A program made the position numbers and the translations under genes. A stretch of DNA of 64,000 nt from contig NZ_LMEP01000001.1 in the NCBI RefSeq assembly GCF_001426405.1, positions 559,241-623,240 of the forward strand, read 5' to 3'. The DNA is from Streptomyces sp. Root1304. GTDB taxonomy: Bacteria; Actinomycetota; Actinomycetes; Streptomycetales; Streptomycetaceae. Of the stretch, positions 26,667 through 38,247 are shown piece by piece (positions within the stretch are counted from its first letter, which is position 1; each line of letters begins with the position of its first letter). Below the pieces are notes generated by a model. That model was not told where the DNA came from, did not search any database, and worked only from the letters and a program-made list of their open reading frames with translations.

Positions 26667-27244
26667 CAGCGCTCCCCTTCCTTCTTCTTGCGGGAGAGCA
26701 CGATGGCGCCGACCAGGGCGGCGAGCAGGAGGACGGAGAGCGCCTCGAAGGGCAGCACCCAGTGCCGGAAGAGGGTCTCGCCCGAGGTCTTCGTCGAGCC
26801 CTGTACGGCTCCGTCCAGGTCGATCCACGTCGTACGGAAGGCGTCGACGACGACCCAGACGAGCGCGGCCCCGGCGGCCAGGGCGACCGCGAGCGCGACC
26901 GGCCTGTTGCCGGAGTCGGCGTCCGGGGAGCGGCCGATGGGGGCCTTGGTGAGCATGAGGCCGAAGAGGAGGAGGACGACGACGGAGCCGACGTAGATCA
27001 GGACCTGGACCCAGGCGATGAACTCGGCCGTCAGGAGCAGGTACTCGACCGCGAGTCCGCCGAGAGCCACGACCAGCCAGAGCGCTGCGTGGACGAGCTG
27101 ACGGGTGGTGACGGTGACGACGGCGGCGCCGAGGGTGACGAGACCGACGAGGAGGAAGGCGATCTCGACGCCGGTCGGGGAGAGGAAGCCGTGGGCCTGC
27201 TGTGCTAGCTGCGCCGCTTGGGTCGTGTGTGCTGCCAGGATCAC
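26666..27244 (-). CDS. nuoJ2: NADH-quinone oxidoreductase subunit J, second locus
   Basis: A 192-residue, five-span NuoJ. Characteristic is the TM3 stretch [35 protein letters not shown], containing the pi-bulge region that moves in coupling. The GTG start at 27244 overlaps the nuoI2 stop by GTGA. The C-terminal helix [25 protein letters not shown] ends the protein. Standard neighbour of nuoK. Confidence 0.94.
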   Translation of the reverse strand: MILAAHTTQAAQLAQQAHGFLSPTGVEIAFLLVGLVTLGAAVVTVTTRQLVHAALWLVVALGGLAVEYLLLTAEFIAWVQVLIYVGSVVVLLLFGLMLTKAPIGRSPDADSGNRPVALAVALAAGAALVWVVVDAFRTTWIDLDGAVQGSTKTSGETLFRHWVLPFEALSVLLLAALVGAIVLSRKKKEGER

Positions 27245-27795
27245 TGCTGCTCCCCCTCGGCGGCGGCCGCTGCCGCCGCTGCCGCGGCCTTCTCCGCCGC
27301 CTTGCGGGCCGCCGCGATCTCCTTCGGTTCCTCCGCGCGCGGGTCGAGCGCGGGCGGTTCCGGGACCGTCCACATCCACTCGCGGAGCTTGTCGCGCTCG
27401 TGGGTCAGCTCGTGGATGTCGGTCTCCGCGTACTCGAACTCGGGCGACCAGAACAGCGCGTCGAAGGGGCAGACCTCGATGCAGATGCCGCAGTACATGC
27501 AGAGCGAGAAGTCGATGGCGAAGCGGTCGAGGACGTTCCGGCTGCGCTCGCGGCCGCCGGGGGCCGCCGCCGGCACCGTCTCCTTGTGGGAGTCGATGTA
27601 GATGCACCAGTCGGGACACTCGCGGGCGCAGAGCATGCAGACCGTGCAGTTCTCCTCGAACAGGCCGATGACCCCGCGGGTGCGGGGCGGCAGCTCGGGC
27701 TGCACGTCCGGGTACTGCGCGGTGACGGTCTTCCTCGTCATCGTGCGGAGGGTGACGGCGAGGCCCTTGGCGAGGCCGGAGCCGGGGATGGGCAT
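27241..27795 (-). CDS. nuoI2: NADH-quinone oxidoreductase subunit I, second locus (two [4Fe-4S])
   Basis: A 184-residue ferredoxin-type subunit with two complete 4Fe-4S motifs: CxxCxxCxxxCP at Cys50-53-56-60 and again at Cys99-102-105-109. These are clusters N6a and N6b linking the electron input to NuoB. Between them is a family-typical IYIDSHKE segment. After about residue 150 the tail is Ala/Glu/Lys-rich with an 11-Ala run, absent from E. coli NuoI. The ATG at 27795 shares one base with the nuoH2 stop. Confidence 0.95.
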   Translation of the reverse strand: MPIPGSGLAKGLAVTLRTMTRKTVTAQYPDVQPELPPRTRGVIGLFEENCTVCMLCARECPDWCIYIDSHKETVPAAAPGGRERSRNVLDRFAIDFSLCMYCGICIEVCPFDALFWSPEFEYAETDIHELTHERDKLREWMWTVPEPPALDPRAEEPKEIAAARKAAEKAAAAAAAAAAEGEQQ

Positions 27796-28763
27796 TACTG
27801 GATCGCCACCTTCACGATGCCGGTGAGCGCGATCTGCGCGAGCGCGAGCGGGACGAGGGTCGTCCAGGCGAGCTTCTGGAGCTGGTCCTCGCGCAGGCGC
27901 GGGTAGCTGACCCGCAGCCAGATCACGACGAACGCGAGGACGGCGGTCTTGAGGAGGGTCCAGACCCAGCCGAGACCGTCCGCCCCGAAGGGGCCGTGCC
28001 AGCCGCCGAGGAAGAGGACGGTGGTGAGACCGCAGAGGACGACGATGCCGGCGTACTCGGCGAGCAGGAACAGCGCGAAGCGGAGGCCGGTGTACTCGGT
28101 GTACGCGCCGAAGATGATCTCCGAGTCGGCGACGGGCATGTCGAACGGGGGCCGCTGGAGCTCCGCGAGGCCGGCCACGAAGAAGACGAGCGCGCCGGTG
28201 ATCTGCCAGGGCACCCACCACCACTCGAAGGCGTTCAGGATGCCGGGGAGGGAGACGGTGCCCGCGGCCATCGCGACGGAGGCGGCGGCGAGGAGCATCG
28301 GCAACTCGTACGCGAGGAGCTGGGCGGCGGTACGGAGGCCGCCGAGCAGCGAGAACTTGTTCGCGGACGCCCAGCCGGCCATCAGGCTGCCGAGCACGCC
28401 GACGCCCATCACCGCGAGCGCGAAGAAGATGCCGGCGTCGACGACCTGGCCGACGGCGCCCTCGCTGGGGCCGATCGGGATCGCGACGAGCACGAGGAGG
28501 TACGGGAGGAGGGCGACGGCCGGCGCGAGCTGGAAGATCCGCCGGTCCGCGTCCTTCGGGACGACGTCCTCCTTCTGCGCGAACTTCACGCCGTCGGCGA
28601 CGAGCTGGGCCCAGCCGTGGAAACCGCCGGCGTACATGGGACCGAGGCGGCCCTGCATGTGGGCCATGACCTTGTGCTCGGTCTGCCCGACGACGAGCGG
28701 CAGCACGAGGAACACGGCGAAGACGACGAGCAGCCGGAGGGCGACGTCGAGTACGTCGTTCAC
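27795..28763 (-). CDS. nuoH2: NADH-quinone oxidoreductase subunit H, second locus
   Basis: A 322-residue, eight-span membrane subunit forming the floor of the quinone cavity and contacting NuoB/D. Key phrases: [40 protein letters not shown] (matrix loop 1), [13 protein letters not shown], and the loop [33 protein letters not shown] rich in conserved acidic residues. The GTG start at 28763 overlaps the nuoC2 stop as GTGA. Here NuoC is directly followed by NuoH with no nuoD, E, F or G between, unlike canonical operons. Confidence 0.95.
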   Translation of the reverse strand: MNDVLDVALRLLVVFAVFLVLPLVVGQTEHKVMAHMQGRLGPMYAGGFHGWAQLVADGVKFAQKEDVVPKDADRRIFQLAPAVALLPYLLVLVAIPIGPSEGAVGQVVDAGIFFALAVMGVGVLGSLMAGWASANKFSLLGGLRTAAQLLAYELPMLLAAASVAMAAGTVSLPGILNAFEWWWVPWQITGALVFFVAGLAELQRPPFDMPVADSEIIFGAYTEYTGLRFALFLLAEYAGIVVLCGLTTVLFLGGWHGPFGADGLGWVWTLLKTAVLAFVVIWLRVSYPRLREDQLQKLAWTTLVPLALAQIALTGIVKVAIQ

Positions 28764-30088
28764 GCGGGATCGCCTCCGGCGGGGGTGGTGGGGTCGGTGT
28801 CGCGTTGGGGGGCGGGGGCGCCCTCGGTGACGGCGGGGGCGGACTCCGTGGCCGGTTCGGCCGGGGTGTCCGGCTTCGGCGGGGCGGGGGGCTCCTCGTC
28901 GAAGGCCGGGGTGGCGTGGTGCCACGGGGCGTCCGAGCTGCGGGTACGCGGAGTCGCCGGGCCGGCGGGCGCGGGGCCGCCCGGGCCCGCCGCCTGGCTC
29001 GCGGAGCCGTCGGCCGCCGACCGGGAACGGCGCGGCGGGCGCGCGGGCGCGGCGGGCGGGGCGTCAGCGGTCGGCTCGGCAGCCGGAGCGGTCGGAGCCG
29101 GAGCGGTCGGTTCGGCAGCCGGAGCGGTCCGCTCGGGAGTCGTGGTGTCCGTCGCCGGGGGTGTGCTTCCCGGCTCCGGAGTCGGAGTGTCCGCCGCCGG
29201 AACCGTCGTGTCCGATGCGGGGGTCGCCTGGCTCGCCGAGCCGTCCGCCGCCGAGCGGGAGCGGCGCGGCGGGCGCGCCGCGGCCGTCGGGGTGTCCGGG
29301 CCGGTCGGTTCCTCCGTGCCCTTCGGCTCCGTCTGGCTCGCCGAGCCCTCCGTCACCGAGCGGGAGCGGCGCGGCGGGCGCGCCGCCGCCGTCGGGGTGT
29401 CCGGGACCGTCGGCTCCGGCTGGCTCGTCGAGCCTTCCGTCACCGAGCGGGTGCGGCGCGCCGGGCGGTCGCCCGCCGTCGCTCGGGCCGGGCGGGTCGG
29501 GGCCGGGGGGAGCTGGCCCTTCAGGGGGCCCCACTCGTTGGGGTCCGGGACGCCCGGCGGGAGCATCTGGCGGCGCTTCGGGCCGCCGCCGTCGTGGGAC
29601 TCGCCCGGTTCCTTCGCACCCGGCCACGCCTTCGCGACCCGGGCCGCGAGGACGAAGTCCTTGCGCAGCGGGTGGCCCTCGAAGTTCTCGGGGAGAAGCA
29701 GCGGCACCAGGTGCGGGTGGCCCTCGAAGGCCACGCCGAACATCTCGTGGGTCTCGCGCTCGTGCCAGCCCGCCCCCGCGTACACCTCGATCGCGGTGGG
29801 CAGCACCGGCGCCTCGTGCGGGACGGTCGTGCGCAGCAGGAGGCGGCGCGGGCGGCCCCCGGACAGGGACACGACGTGCGCGCAGACCCGGAAGCCCGTG
29901 CCCGGCTCGTCCACCGCGCTCAGCCAGTCGAAGTACGTGCAGCCCAGCTCGTCGCGGGCGGTCGTGAGCGCCGTGATCCAGGAGGCCGGCGGGACGTCGA
30001 CCGTCAGCAGGTCGTACGCCCGCTCCGCCGTCGCCTCCTCGCCGAAGATCTCCGTGACGGCGTCCGGGAGGGAGTCGTACCCGTTCAC
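28760..30088 (-). CDS. nuoC2: NADH-quinone oxidoreductase subunit C with a long repetitive C-terminal tail
   Basis: A 442-residue protein; standalone NuoC is usually about 150-250. Residues 1-150 are the 30-kDa NuoC domain, with [12 protein letters not shown], and the signature [38 protein letters not shown] at 108-145. From about 160 onward the chain is Pro/Ala/Thr/Glu-rich and probably disordered. It contains four copies of a [P/A]RRxRS-xxx-GSxSQ element, at 209-223, 237-252, 272-287 and 350-365. The GTG start at 30088 overlaps the nuoB2 stop. The basic Ser-rich repeats look like possible phosphorylation or protein-docking sites (inference). It is not fused to a NuoD domain. Confidence 0.92.
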   Translation of the reverse strand: MNGYDSLPDAVTEIFGEEATAERAYDLLTVDVPPASWITALTTARDELGCTYFDWLSAVDEPGTGFRVCAHVVSLSGGRPRRLLLRTTVPHEAPVLPTAIEVYAGAGWHERETHEMFGVAFEGHPHLVPLLLPENFEGHPLRKDFVLAARVAKAWPGAKEPGESHDGGGPKRRQMLPPGVPDPNEWGPLKGQLPPAPTRPARATAGDRPARRTRSVTEGSTSQPEPTVPDTPTAAARPPRRSRSVTEGSASQTEPKGTEEPTGPDTPTAAARPPRRSRSAADGSASQATPASDTTVPAADTPTPEPGSTPPATDTTTPERTAPAAEPTAPAPTAPAAEPTADAPPAAPARPPRRSRSAADGSASQAAGPGGPAPAGPATPRTRSSDAPWHHATPAFDEEPPAPPKPDTPAEPATESAPAVTEGAPAPQRDTDPTTPAGGDPA

Positions 30089-30660
30089 CGGTTGCCTCCC
30101 GGCGGCGGGACCAGGGGGCTCGTCAGCTGGGAGACCGACGCGGCGGTCGCGTACCGCTCCGCCAGGCTCTCCCGCGCGATCTTCTCCTGGAGCTTGAGGA
30201 TGCCCTGGAGCAGCGCTTCGGGGCGGGGCGGGCAGCCCGGTACGTACACGTCGACCGGGATGATCTGGTCGACGCCCTTGGTGACCGAGTACGAGTCCCA
30301 GTAGGGCCCGCCGCAGTTGGAGCAGGCGCCGAAGGAGATGACGTACTTCGGCTCCGGCATCTGCTCGTAGAGCCGCTTCACGGCCGGTGCCATCTTGTCC
30401 GTCACCGTGCCCGAGACGATCATCAGGTCGGCCTGGCGCGGGCCGGGCGCGAAGGGGATCACGCCGAGCCGGATGAAGTCGTGCCGGGCCATCGACGCGG
30501 CGATGAACTCGATCGCGCAGCAGGCGAGCCCGAAGTTGAAGACCCACAGGCTGTAGCGGCGGCCCCAGTTCAGGACCACCTTCATCGGCTCGGGGGCGAG
30601 GCGCGCGAGCGTCCCCAGCTTCGGGGCCGGCAGGGGTGTGGGCAGGGGTGTTACGTCCAT
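30085..30660 (-). CDS. nuoB2: NADH-quinone oxidoreductase subunit B, second locus (cluster N2)
   Basis: A 191-residue NuoB, the carrier of the terminal [4Fe-4S] cluster N2 that reduces quinone. The four ligands are Cys47, Cys48 (GLACCAIEF), Cys113 (FGACSNCGG) and Cys143 (PGCPPRPE); Cys116 is also conserved. The fold marker [33 protein letters not shown] is intact. The ATG at 30660 overlaps the nuoA2 3' end by 10 nt. A complete N2 site implies the complex can still pass electrons to a quinone if a NuoD is supplied. Confidence 0.96.
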   Translation of the reverse strand: MDVTPLPTPLPAPKLGTLARLAPEPMKVVLNWGRRYSLWVFNFGLACCAIEFIAASMARHDFIRLGVIPFAPGPRQADLMIVSGTVTDKMAPAVKRLYEQMPEPKYVISFGACSNCGGPYWDSYSVTKGVDQIIPVDVYVPGCPPRPEALLQGILKLQEKIARESLAERYATAASVSQLTSPLVPPPGGNR

Positions 30661-31052
30661 GCCAGGACGCCCTTCTTGTACGCGTAGAGCAGCCCCACGG
30701 CCAGGAAGCCGAGGAAGACGAACATCTCGACCAGGGTCGCGGCGCCGAAGCCGGGCGCGGCGAAGACCGTCGCCCAGGGGAAGAGGAAGATCGAGTCGAC
30801 GGCGAAGACGACGTAGAGGAAGGCGTACACGTAGTAGCGGACCTGGGTGTGGGCCCAGCCCTCCCCCACGGGGTCGACGCCGCACTCGTACGTCAGGAGT
30901 TTCTCGGGCGTCGGCACGACGGGCCGGAGCAGCCGGCCCGCGCCGAACGCCACGGCGACGAAGAGCACGCCGACGACGGCGAGCAGTCCGACGACGGAAT
31001 ACGTCTGGAAGTAGTCCGCCGCGTCGGCCGCGACAACGGTCGGTTCCCGCAC
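30651..31052 (-). CDS. nuoA2: NADH-quinone oxidoreductase subunit A, second locus
   Basis: A roughly 133-residue, three-span NuoA. It contains [47 protein letters not shown], with the acidic TM2/3 loop and Cys of the family that flank the quinone site. I prefer the GTG at 31050-31052, which has a GAGGGGC site upstream; an ATG at 31077-31079 would add nine residues but lacks an RBS. It opens the ten-gene operon nuoABCHIJKLMN and faces the first histidine kinase gene across about 250 nt. Confidence 0.92.
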   Translation of the reverse strand: MREPTVVAADAADYFQTYSVVGLLAVVGVLFVAVAFGAGRLLRPVVPTPEKLLTYECGVDPVGEGWAHTQVRYYVYAFLYVVFAVDSIFLFPWATVFAAPGFGAATLVEMFVFLGFLAVGLLYAYKKGVLAWT

Positions 31053-31304
31053 GTCCGCCCCTCGGTCTCGGTGTCTCATGAGTCACTTCTGTACGGTCGC
31101 GAGTCTAGGCCCTGCTAAAGGGACCGTAAGCAGTCGCGTACGCGCTCCCGCACCGGGTCCCGTACGGGCTCCCGCGCGCCTCCCCTACGGCGGCACCCGG
31201 TGTGCCCGTACCACCCCGTCAGGGTCCGGGTGGGGATATCCCCCCTCACGCTCACCGACCTCCCCCATGGCGTCGCGCACCGCCCGACCGGCAGTCTGGG
31301 GACC

Positions 31305-32468
31305 ATGACCGCTGATCACGGCGCCGCCGCCGCCTCGCCTCCCCGCAAGCGCACCGCCTACGGGAAGGAGACCTGGAAGGAGATCGCCTTCCTGCTCTCC
31401 AACCTCTTCACGACGCTGGCCGGTTTCGTCTACGCGGTCGTGAGCGTGCTCCTCGGCGTCGGTCTCTCGGTCACCGTGATCGGGCTTCCGCTGCTCGCGC
31501 TCGGGCTCGGCGGCGCGCGGCTCATCGGCCGTTCGGAGCGCGCCCGGGCGCGCGGGCTGCTCGGGGTGAAGGTCGCCGAGCCGTCCCCGCTGCCGCGGCA
31601 CCGCGGTTTCTTCGGCTGGCTGTGGGGCTCGCTGAAGGACCCGGTGGCCTGGCGGACCCAGCTGTACGGGCTGATCCGGCTGCCCTGGGGCATCCTGACG
31701 TTCACGGTGGGCCTGGTCTCGCTCCTCGTCCTCTGGCCCGTGCTCCCCTTCCTGTCCCGGGGCCTGGCCAACGCCGACCGGGGGATGGTCCGGGGGCTCC
31801 TCTCGCCCTCCGACGAGCTGGAGCGGCGGATCGCCGAGCTGGAGTCGGACCGGGGCGTGGTCGTCGACACCGCCGCGGCCGACCTGCGGCGCATCGAGCG
31901 CGATCTGCACGACGGCGCGCAGGCCCGGCTCGTCGCCCTCGCGATGGGGCTCGGGCTGGCGAAGGAGAAGCTCCTCGACGACCCGGAGGGGGCGGCGGCG
32001 ATGGTCGACGAGGCCCACGGCGAGGTGAAGCTCGCGCTCCAGGAGCTGCGGGACCTCGCCCGGGGCATCCACCCGGCGGTCCTCACCGACCGGGGGCTGA
32101 GCGCCGCGCTCTCCTCGGTCTCGGCGCGCTGCACGGTGCCGGTGAAGGTGACCGTCGACCTGGCGGAACGTCCGGCGGAGGCGATCGAGGGCATCGCGTA
32201 CTTCACGGTGTCGGAGCTGCTCCAGAACGTCTCCAAGCACGCGCGTGCCCGGACGGCGTCGGTGGAGGTGTGGCGGACCGGTGAGCGGCTGATGCTCCGG
32301 GTCCACGACGACGGGACGGGCGGGGCGAGCTTCGACGGCGGCACGGGGCTCGCGGGGCTCGCGGAGCGGCTCGGCGCGGTGGACGGCCTGCTGGTCGTGG
32401 ACTCGCCGGCGGGCGGCCCGACGACGGTCACGGCGGAACTGCCGTGGCGCTCGCGGCCGGCCGCGTGA
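31305..32468 (+). CDS. Sensor histidine kinase (HPK7/NarL-partner type) 1
   Basis: A 387-residue membrane kinase. The N-terminal half carries about four membrane helices in two pairs (roughly 27-70 and 118-150) resembling the putative sensor domain PF13796. A short coiled linker then leads to the HisKA_3 dimerisation helix IERDLHDGAQARL with His202. The catalytic domain has the N-box ELLQNVSKHARA (Asn308), DDGTGG, and GLAGLAERLGAVDG. The start at 31305 is preferred over 31200. It lies divergent from nuoA2 and upstream of a paralogue and one response regulator. Stimulus unknown; context hints at redox or membrane state. Confidence 0.93.
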   Translation: MTADHGAAAASPPRKRTAYGKETWKEIAFLLSNLFTTLAGFVYAVVSVLLGVGLSVTVIGLPLLALGLGGARLIGRSERARARGLLGVKVAEPSPLPRHRGFFGWLWGSLKDPVAWRTQLYGLIRLPWGILTFTVGLVSLLVLWPVLPFLSRGLANADRGMVRGLLSPSDELERRIAELESDRGVVVDTAAADLRRIERDLHDGAQARLVALAMGLGLAKEKLLDDPEGAAAMVDEAHGEVKLALQELRDLARGIHPAVLTDRGLSAALSSVSARCTVPVKVTVDLAERPAEAIEGIAYFTVSELLQNVSKHARARTASVEVWRTGERLMLRVHDDGTGGASFDGGTGLAGLAERLGAVDGLLVVDSPAGGPTTVTAELPWRSRPAA

Positions 32469-32499
32469 GGCCTTGTGCGCGTGGGCTTGTGGGGGTCTC

Positions 32500-32644
32500 G
32501 GGGCCTGTAGGGGTCCTGCGAGCCCGTAAGGGGCCTGCGAACCCGGTAGGGGTCCGAGCACCCGTAAGGGGTCGGCGCACCCGTAGGGGCCCGAGAACCC
32601 GTAAGGGCCCTGCGCACCCGTAGTGGCCCTAGCACCCGTACCCC
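32500..32644 (+). repeat. Imperfect 18-19 bp tandem repeat between the two kinase genes
   Basis: Seven consecutive units each begin CCCGTA(A)GGG or a near variant; the CCCG boxes start at 32523, 32542, 32561, 32580, 32598, 32617 and 32635, so the spacing is 19,19,19,18,19,18. A leading partial unit lies near 32503. The whole 324-nt gap 32469-32792 has no convincing gene. Period and imperfect copies do not fit a CRISPR. Confidence 0.85.
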
Positions 32645-32792
32645 GCCCCTCCCCCGCCCCCCAGGTAGGGAAAACCCCCGCCCGTAGACGCCCACCCGCC
32701 TCATGGTCCGGCGGGGCCCGGGACGGAACCCTGGAACACGTAAGCCCGCCCCTCCCCAGCCCGCCCCTCCCCGAGCAGAGAAGGACCCCGCG

Positions 32793-34079
32793 ATGGCCTC
32801 CCACCGACTCCCCGCCGCGATCCGCGCGCCGTTCGAGGCCCGCACCTGGCGTGCCCTCCTCCACGTGCTGATCGGGCTGCCGCTCAGCGTCTGCTGGTTC
32901 GCGCTCTCCATCGCGTTCGTGTCGGCCGGCGCCGGGCTGCTGATCACCTTCCTCGGGATCCCGATCCTGGCCGGGGCGCTCGCGATGTGCCGGGGCTTCG
33001 GCGCGGTGGAGCGGGCCAGGGCGCGCGGGCTGCTCGATCTCGACGTGCGGGCGCCGGAGCCGGTGCGGGGCCGGACGGGCGGGGCGTTCTCCTGGATGGG
33101 CGCGATGCTGAAGAGCGGGGCGTCCTGGCGGCACCTGCTGTACGCGGTGCTGCACATGCCGTGGGCGGTGTTCTCGTTCTCGGTGACCGTGGCGTTCTTC
33201 TCCTGGGGCTGGAGCCTCTTCACGTACCCGCTGTGGCAGTGGGTCTTCCCGATGTACGCGGGGCAGGACGGCCTCCAGCTGTACGGCGACGGCTCCCACG
33301 ACTTCTACCTGGACTCCCCCTTCGAGATCGCCGTCACCAGCCTCGTCGGCCTGCTGTTCGTGATGGCCGGCCCGTGGCTGCTGCGCGGTTTCGTCGCCGT
33401 CGACCGGCTGCTCGTCTCCGGGCTGCTCGGCCCGTCCCGCCTCGCCTCCCGCGTGACGGAGCTGGAGTCGGACCGGGGCGTGGTCGTCGACACCGCCGCG
33501 GCCGACCTGCGGCGCATCGAGCGCGATCTGCACGACGGCGCGCAGGCCCGGCTCGCGGCGCTCGCCATGGATCTGGGGCTCGCGAAGGAGAAGCTCGCGG
33601 AGGACCCGCAGGCGGCGGCGGTGCTGGTCGACGAGGCGCACGGCGAGGTGAAGCTCGCGCTCCAGGAGCTGCGGGACCTCGCCCGGGGCATCCACCCGGC
33701 GGTCCTCACCGACCGGGGGCTCGACGCGGCGCTGTCGGCGGTGGCCTCGCGGTGCGCGGTGCCAGTGTCGGTGGACGTGGACCTGCCGGCCCGGCCGGTG
33801 CCCGCGATCGAGGGGATCGCGTACTTCGCGGTGTCGGAGCTGCTCCGGAACGTCACGGCGCACGCGCGGGCGCGGCGGGCCTGGGTGGACGTGTGGCGCA
33901 CCGGGGACCGGCTGATGCTCCAGGTGCGGGACGACGGCGTGGGCGGCGCGGAGGTGGCCGCCGGGCGGAGCCTGGAGCGGCTGTCGGACCGGATCGGCGC
34001 GGTGGACGGGGTCCTGGCGGTGGACTCGCCGGCGGGCGGTCCGACGACGGTGACGGTCGAACTGCCCTGGCGGGCGTGA
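32793..34079 (+). CDS. Sensor histidine kinase 2 (paralogue of the upstream kinase)
   Basis: A 428-residue kinase related to the previous gene and with a larger extracytoplasmic segment: helices at about 22-66, 115-143, and 178-200, with a polar loop at 150-178 (YAGQDGLQLYGDGSHDFYLDSP). The HisKA_3 motif IERDLHDGAQARL carries His247; the N-box is ELLRNVTAHARA (Asn353). The C-terminal domain ends TVTVELPWRA. Long runs of nucleotide identity with the first kinase cover the H-box. The ATG at 32793 follows AAGGACC. It is followed by a single NarL-type regulator, so the kinases may share it. Confidence 0.93.
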   Translation: MASHRLPAAIRAPFEARTWRALLHVLIGLPLSVCWFALSIAFVSAGAGLLITFLGIPILAGALAMCRGFGAVERARARGLLDLDVRAPEPVRGRTGGAFSWMGAMLKSGASWRHLLYAVLHMPWAVFSFSVTVAFFSWGWSLFTYPLWQWVFPMYAGQDGLQLYGDGSHDFYLDSPFEIAVTSLVGLLFVMAGPWLLRGFVAVDRLLVSGLLGPSRLASRVTELESDRGVVVDTAAADLRRIERDLHDGAQARLAALAMDLGLAKEKLAEDPQAAAVLVDEAHGEVKLALQELRDLARGIHPAVLTDRGLDAALSAVASRCAVPVSVDVDLPARPVPAIEGIAYFAVSELLRNVTAHARARRAWVDVWRTGDRLMLQVRDDGVGGAEVAAGRSLERLSDRIGAVDGVLAVDSPAGGPTTVTVELPWRA

Positions 34080-34227
34080 CCGCCTGCGACGGACCGACCA
34101 CCCGGGGCCTCGTGCCCCGGGGCGGTCTCCGTTCCTTCCCGCCCACAGCCCCGTAAGGCCCCCGACCCTGCGATGCTGGCCCGGTCGCAGCGAGAGTCGG
34201 ACAACGGGGCAATGGAGGCAGTACGGC

Positions 34228-34914
34228 GTGGGTGTGCAAGACGTGGCGAGTCGGGTTCGGGTGGTCATCGCCGAGGATTCGGTGCTGTTGCGGGAGGGGC
34301 TGACCAGGCTCCTGACCGATCTGGGGCACGAGGTCGTGGCCGGTGTGGGGGACGGTGAGGCGCTCGTCGAGACCGTCGCCGGGCTCGCGTCCGAGGGCGC
34401 GCTGCCGGACGTGGTGGTGGCGGACGTGCGGATGCCGCCGACGCACACCGACGAGGGGGTCCGGGCGGCGGTGCGGCTGCGCAAGGAGCATCCGGGACTG
34501 GGGGTGCTGGTGCTGTCGCAGTACGTGGAGGAGCAGTACGCCACCGAACTCCTGGCCGGTTCCAGCCGGGGTGTGGGCTATCTGCTGAAGGACCGGGTCG
34601 CGGAGGTCCGTGAGTTCGTGGACGCGGTCGTGCGGGTCGCCGGGGGCGGTACGGCGCTGGACCCCGAGGTGGTGCAGCAGCTGCTGGGCCGGAGCCGTCA
34701 GCAGGACGTGCTGGCGAACCTGACCCCGCGCGAGCGGGAGGTCCTGGGTCTGATGGCGGAGGGCCGGACGAACTCGGCCATCGCGAAAGCGCTGGTCGTG
34801 AGCGACGGCGCGGTGGAGAAGCACATCAGCAACATCTTCCTGAAGCTGGGCCTCTCGCCGAGTGACGGCGATCACCGCCGGGTACTGGCGGTGTTGACGT
34901 ATCTGAAATCCTGA
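34228..34914 (+). CDS. LuxR/NarL-family response regulator
   Basis: A 228-residue regulator: receiver domain at about 10-130 with acidic pocket Glu16/Asp17, phospho-acceptor Asp66 in VVVADVRMP, and Lys in YLLKDRV; LuxR-type HTH at about 165-222 (LTPREREVLGLMAEGRTNSAIAKALVVSDGAVEKHISNIFLKLGL). It begins at GTG 34228, with GGAGG 10 nt upstream; an internal GTG at 34234 is possible. It is the obvious partner of the two kinases just upstream. The likely targets are korAB immediately downstream, or nuo2, by proximity only. Confidence 0.95.
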   Translation: MGVQDVASRVRVVIAEDSVLLREGLTRLLTDLGHEVVAGVGDGEALVETVAGLASEGALPDVVVADVRMPPTHTDEGVRAAVRLRKEHPGLGVLVLSQYVEEQYATELLAGSSRGVGYLLKDRVAEVREFVDAVVRVAGGGTALDPEVVQQLLGRSRQQDVLANLTPREREVLGLMAEGRTNSAIAKALVVSDGAVEKHISNIFLKLGLSPSDGDHRRVLAVLTYLKS

Positions 34915-34915
34915 C

Positions 34916-34936
34916 GATCTGACACTCTATCAGATC
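34916..34936. promoter_or_regulatory. Inverted repeat between the response regulator and korA
   Basis: GATCTGA and TCAGATC are perfect 7-bp arms separated by 7 nt, starting 2 nt after the regulator stop. No T tract follows, so it may be an operator rather than a terminator. The rest of the 34915-35215 stretch (301 nt) holds no gene; it should contain the korA promoter and leader. Confidence 0.5.
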
Positions 34937-35215
34937 ACACGGAGAACGGAGGGCCGACCGGCCGCGTCCGAGGGTCCTAGATCCAAAGGATGAGGCGGAA
35001 TCCGACTTTCCGGAACACTCCGGGTGGCGACAGAACGTGACGATTCAGGGCAAGAGGGCGTCTCAAAAAGAGGTCCACGATGTGAGAAGTCCCGGGAGGG
35101 CCCTCCTTACCGTCGTAGGGTGGGCCTCGGGACGGACGGTGATCGGCCGACCGCATCCCGAGCCTTCTCCCGCCTCCGGCGGAGAGTCCCCTTGCCGCGA
35201 GGGAGGTCCAGTTCA

Positions 35216-38198
<2,983 letters not shown>

Positions 38199-38210
38199 CA
38201 CCGCGCCACC

Positions 38211-38247
38211 GAGGGGGCCCGGTCCGCACCGCGGACCGGGCCCTCTC
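38211..38247. terminator. Bidirectional hairpin between korB and the convergent kinase
   Basis: GAGGGGGCCCGGTCCGC pairs with GCGGACCGGGCCCTCTC, a 17-bp stem with one G-T pair and a 3-nt ACC loop. Its right arm overlaps the stop codon of the convergent kinase at 38246. Neither side has a strong T run, which is usual for Streptomyces terminators. Confidence 0.8.

Noticed and set aside
28760..30088. A NuoC-NuoD fusion, which would supply the missing NuoD
   Set aside because: After the 30-kDa NuoC domain the sequence is low-complexity Pro/Ala/Thr repeats with none of the 49-kDa NuoD motifs.
28805..30304. Long plus-strand frame opposite nuoC2
   Set aside because: The translation is Arg/Gly-biased low complexity with no domain. 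It results from the repeat-rich complementary strand.
32500..32644. CRISPR array
   Set aside because: Units are 18-19 bp head-to-tail with no 25-40 bp unique spacers and no cas genes nearby.
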